A stretch of DNA of 53,754 nt from Ophiocordyceps camponoti-saundersi (nom. inval.) (Eukaryota; Ascomycota; Sordariomycetes; Hypocreales; Ophiocordycipitaceae), in NCBI GenBank assembly GCA_003339415.1, contig PDHQ01000240.1, forward strand, positions 1 through 53,754, in the 5' to 3' direction. Positions 52,607-53,754 of the stretch are shown piece after piece (the first letter of the stretch is position 1; every line of letters begins with the position of its first letter). The notes under the pieces are model-generated. The model did no database searches and was not told the origin of the DNA. It saw only the letters and a list, made by a program, of their open reading frames with translations. Both the position numbers and the translations under genes were made by a program.

Positions 52607-52611
52607 TTATA

Positions 52612-53400
52612 TAAGTAGTAAAAAGTATAATTAAGTTCCTTTAATAGCTATTATAAATCGAATTATTTCTTTACTTTTAAAAACTTATATAGTTAGGGTT
52701 TAATAAATACTCTTTCCTTATTAATTTATTAATAAGTTTAAGTTAATATTATATTAATATTTAATTATTATTTTACCGATTCCTATATTCCCTTTTATTA
52801 TTAAAAGTAAATAAAAGCTATAAGTAATAAGCTTAACGCTATATATATCGTATAAATATATAGCTAAATATTATAATAAAATATCTAAGCTTATAAGCTA
52901 GTTTTAAGGATTAGTAGCTTTTAGATTTTAAGACTAATAGTTAACTCCCTTAAATATAATTATAAGCTAGCTATAAGGATATTATTAAGGCGCCTTACTT
53001 TAAAAGCCTCTAGTAAATACTAGCTATTATAAAGAGGAATCTCCCTTATTAATTAGTAAACCCTTATAACTAGTAAGGGTTATTTTCTTCTTATAGTATT
53101 ATTTATTCCTATACTATAATATTTATAAACTTATTATTTATTATTATTTTCTTAGCTATACTTTAAGGCGTCGAAATTCGCTTAACGCTAATACTTTAGA
53201 ATATAGCTATCTTTTAATAGCTTTTCTTTCCTAGTCTATTAATTAAAAAAGTGTAAATAAATATATTTAATATATTAAAAAAGCGATATATTAAGTAAGC
53301 TTTTAGCTTAGTAATTTACGAAAAAGAGATAAAAACTAAAAAATAAATATAAAAGGGGAAGGAAAAAAAAATTTTAAAAAAAGGGAAAAAAGGCCTTTTA
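52612..53400. other. Unassigned RIP-mutated DNA right of Copia
   Basis: Continuation of the pre-insertion DNA left of 40516, since the Copia target duplication joins the two. No domain or repeat partner in the window was recognised. 53330-53400 is purine-rich on the plus strand (aaggggaaggaaaaaaaa, aaaaagggaaaaaagg). Confidence 0.4.
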
Positions 53401-53417
53401 TAGTTAAGAGGTATATA

Positions 53418-53540
53418 TTAGCCTACTTTAATTATAATAAGCTATAAGTATATACCTAATTACTATATATTACTTTACCTTAATAATATAAGTATATTTA
53501 TTTACTATATATTAGTTTACTTTAATAATATAAAGCGGGG
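53418..53540. repeat. Short degenerate tandem repeat, about 50-bp unit
   Basis: Two clear and one partial copies of a unit containing TTACTATATATTA, then TTTAC(C/T)TTAATAATATAA. The copies differ by a few bases and small indels. The same TATATAC-type words occur in the LINE 3' regions, but no alignment extends beyond them. Confidence 0.6.
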
Positions 53541-53635
53541 TATATACTTATTATAAAGGGGTAAATTATTAAGTTAATAACCTTACTTATAAATTACCTA
53601 TACCTAAGCTTTTTATTTTTTATTTTTATTTTTAC

Positions 53636-53754
<119 letters not shown>

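Overview
The window is a transposon graveyard from a filamentous ascomycete fungus (Pezizomycotina), probably an AT-rich block of a RIP-competent genome. I cannot name the species. RIP (repeat-induced point mutation) turns CpA into TpA and, on the other strand, TpG into TpA. Both CpA and TpG are almost absent across 53.7 kb, while CpG, CpT and CpC survive. As a result ATG is very rare, Gln and Trp codons have become TAA/TAG, and no intact gene is visible. No host gene, tRNA gene, rRNA or CRISPR array could be supported.

The layout is a set of nested insertions, most closed by matching target-site duplications (TSDs). Four Ty3/Gypsy copies are present. Gyp-A, Gyp-B and Gyp-D belong to one family with LTRs of about 325-337 bp; Gyp-C is a larger, different family with LTRs of 649-679 bp. 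Region 1 (1-25.5 kb): a microsatellite, then the 5' LTR of Gyp-B (+), which is split by Gyp-A (-, 347-25419). Gyp-A is split by Gyp-C (-, 1043-18075), by a 314-bp LINE fragment and by a 1.78-kb short LTR element. Gyp-C is split by a full-length Tad-like LINE (LINE-1, +). Region 2 (25.5-36.7 kb): Gyp-B continues and is split by LINE-3, which is split by LINE-4 (a 3' fragment of the LINE-1 family), which is split by full-length LINE-2. After these Gyp-B resumes with gag. Region 3 (36.7-40.5 kb): unassigned RIP-mutated DNA with a possible minus-strand LINE 3' end and a 127-bp AAT microsatellite. Region 4 (40.5-52.6 kb): a Ty1/Copia element (+) with 685-bp LTRs, whose 3' LTR is split by Gyp-D (-, 5965 bp). 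Region 5 (52.6-53.75 kb): continuation of the DNA into which Copia inserted, a short tandem repeat and a terminal TTA microsatellite.

Subtracting nested elements gives Gyp-A a net length of about 5.92 kb against 5.965 kb for uninterrupted Gyp-D. The two Copia LTRs are both 685 bp. These independent closures support the map. Outer elements are more AT-saturated than inner ones, as expected if they passed through more rounds of RIP. Nothing here works together as a cellular pathway; the shared biology is retrotransposition followed by genome defence. The most notable points are a candidate self-priming site in the Gyp-A/B/D family, a 3'-terminal motif shared by several LINE families, and the unidentified 36.7-40.5 kb segment.
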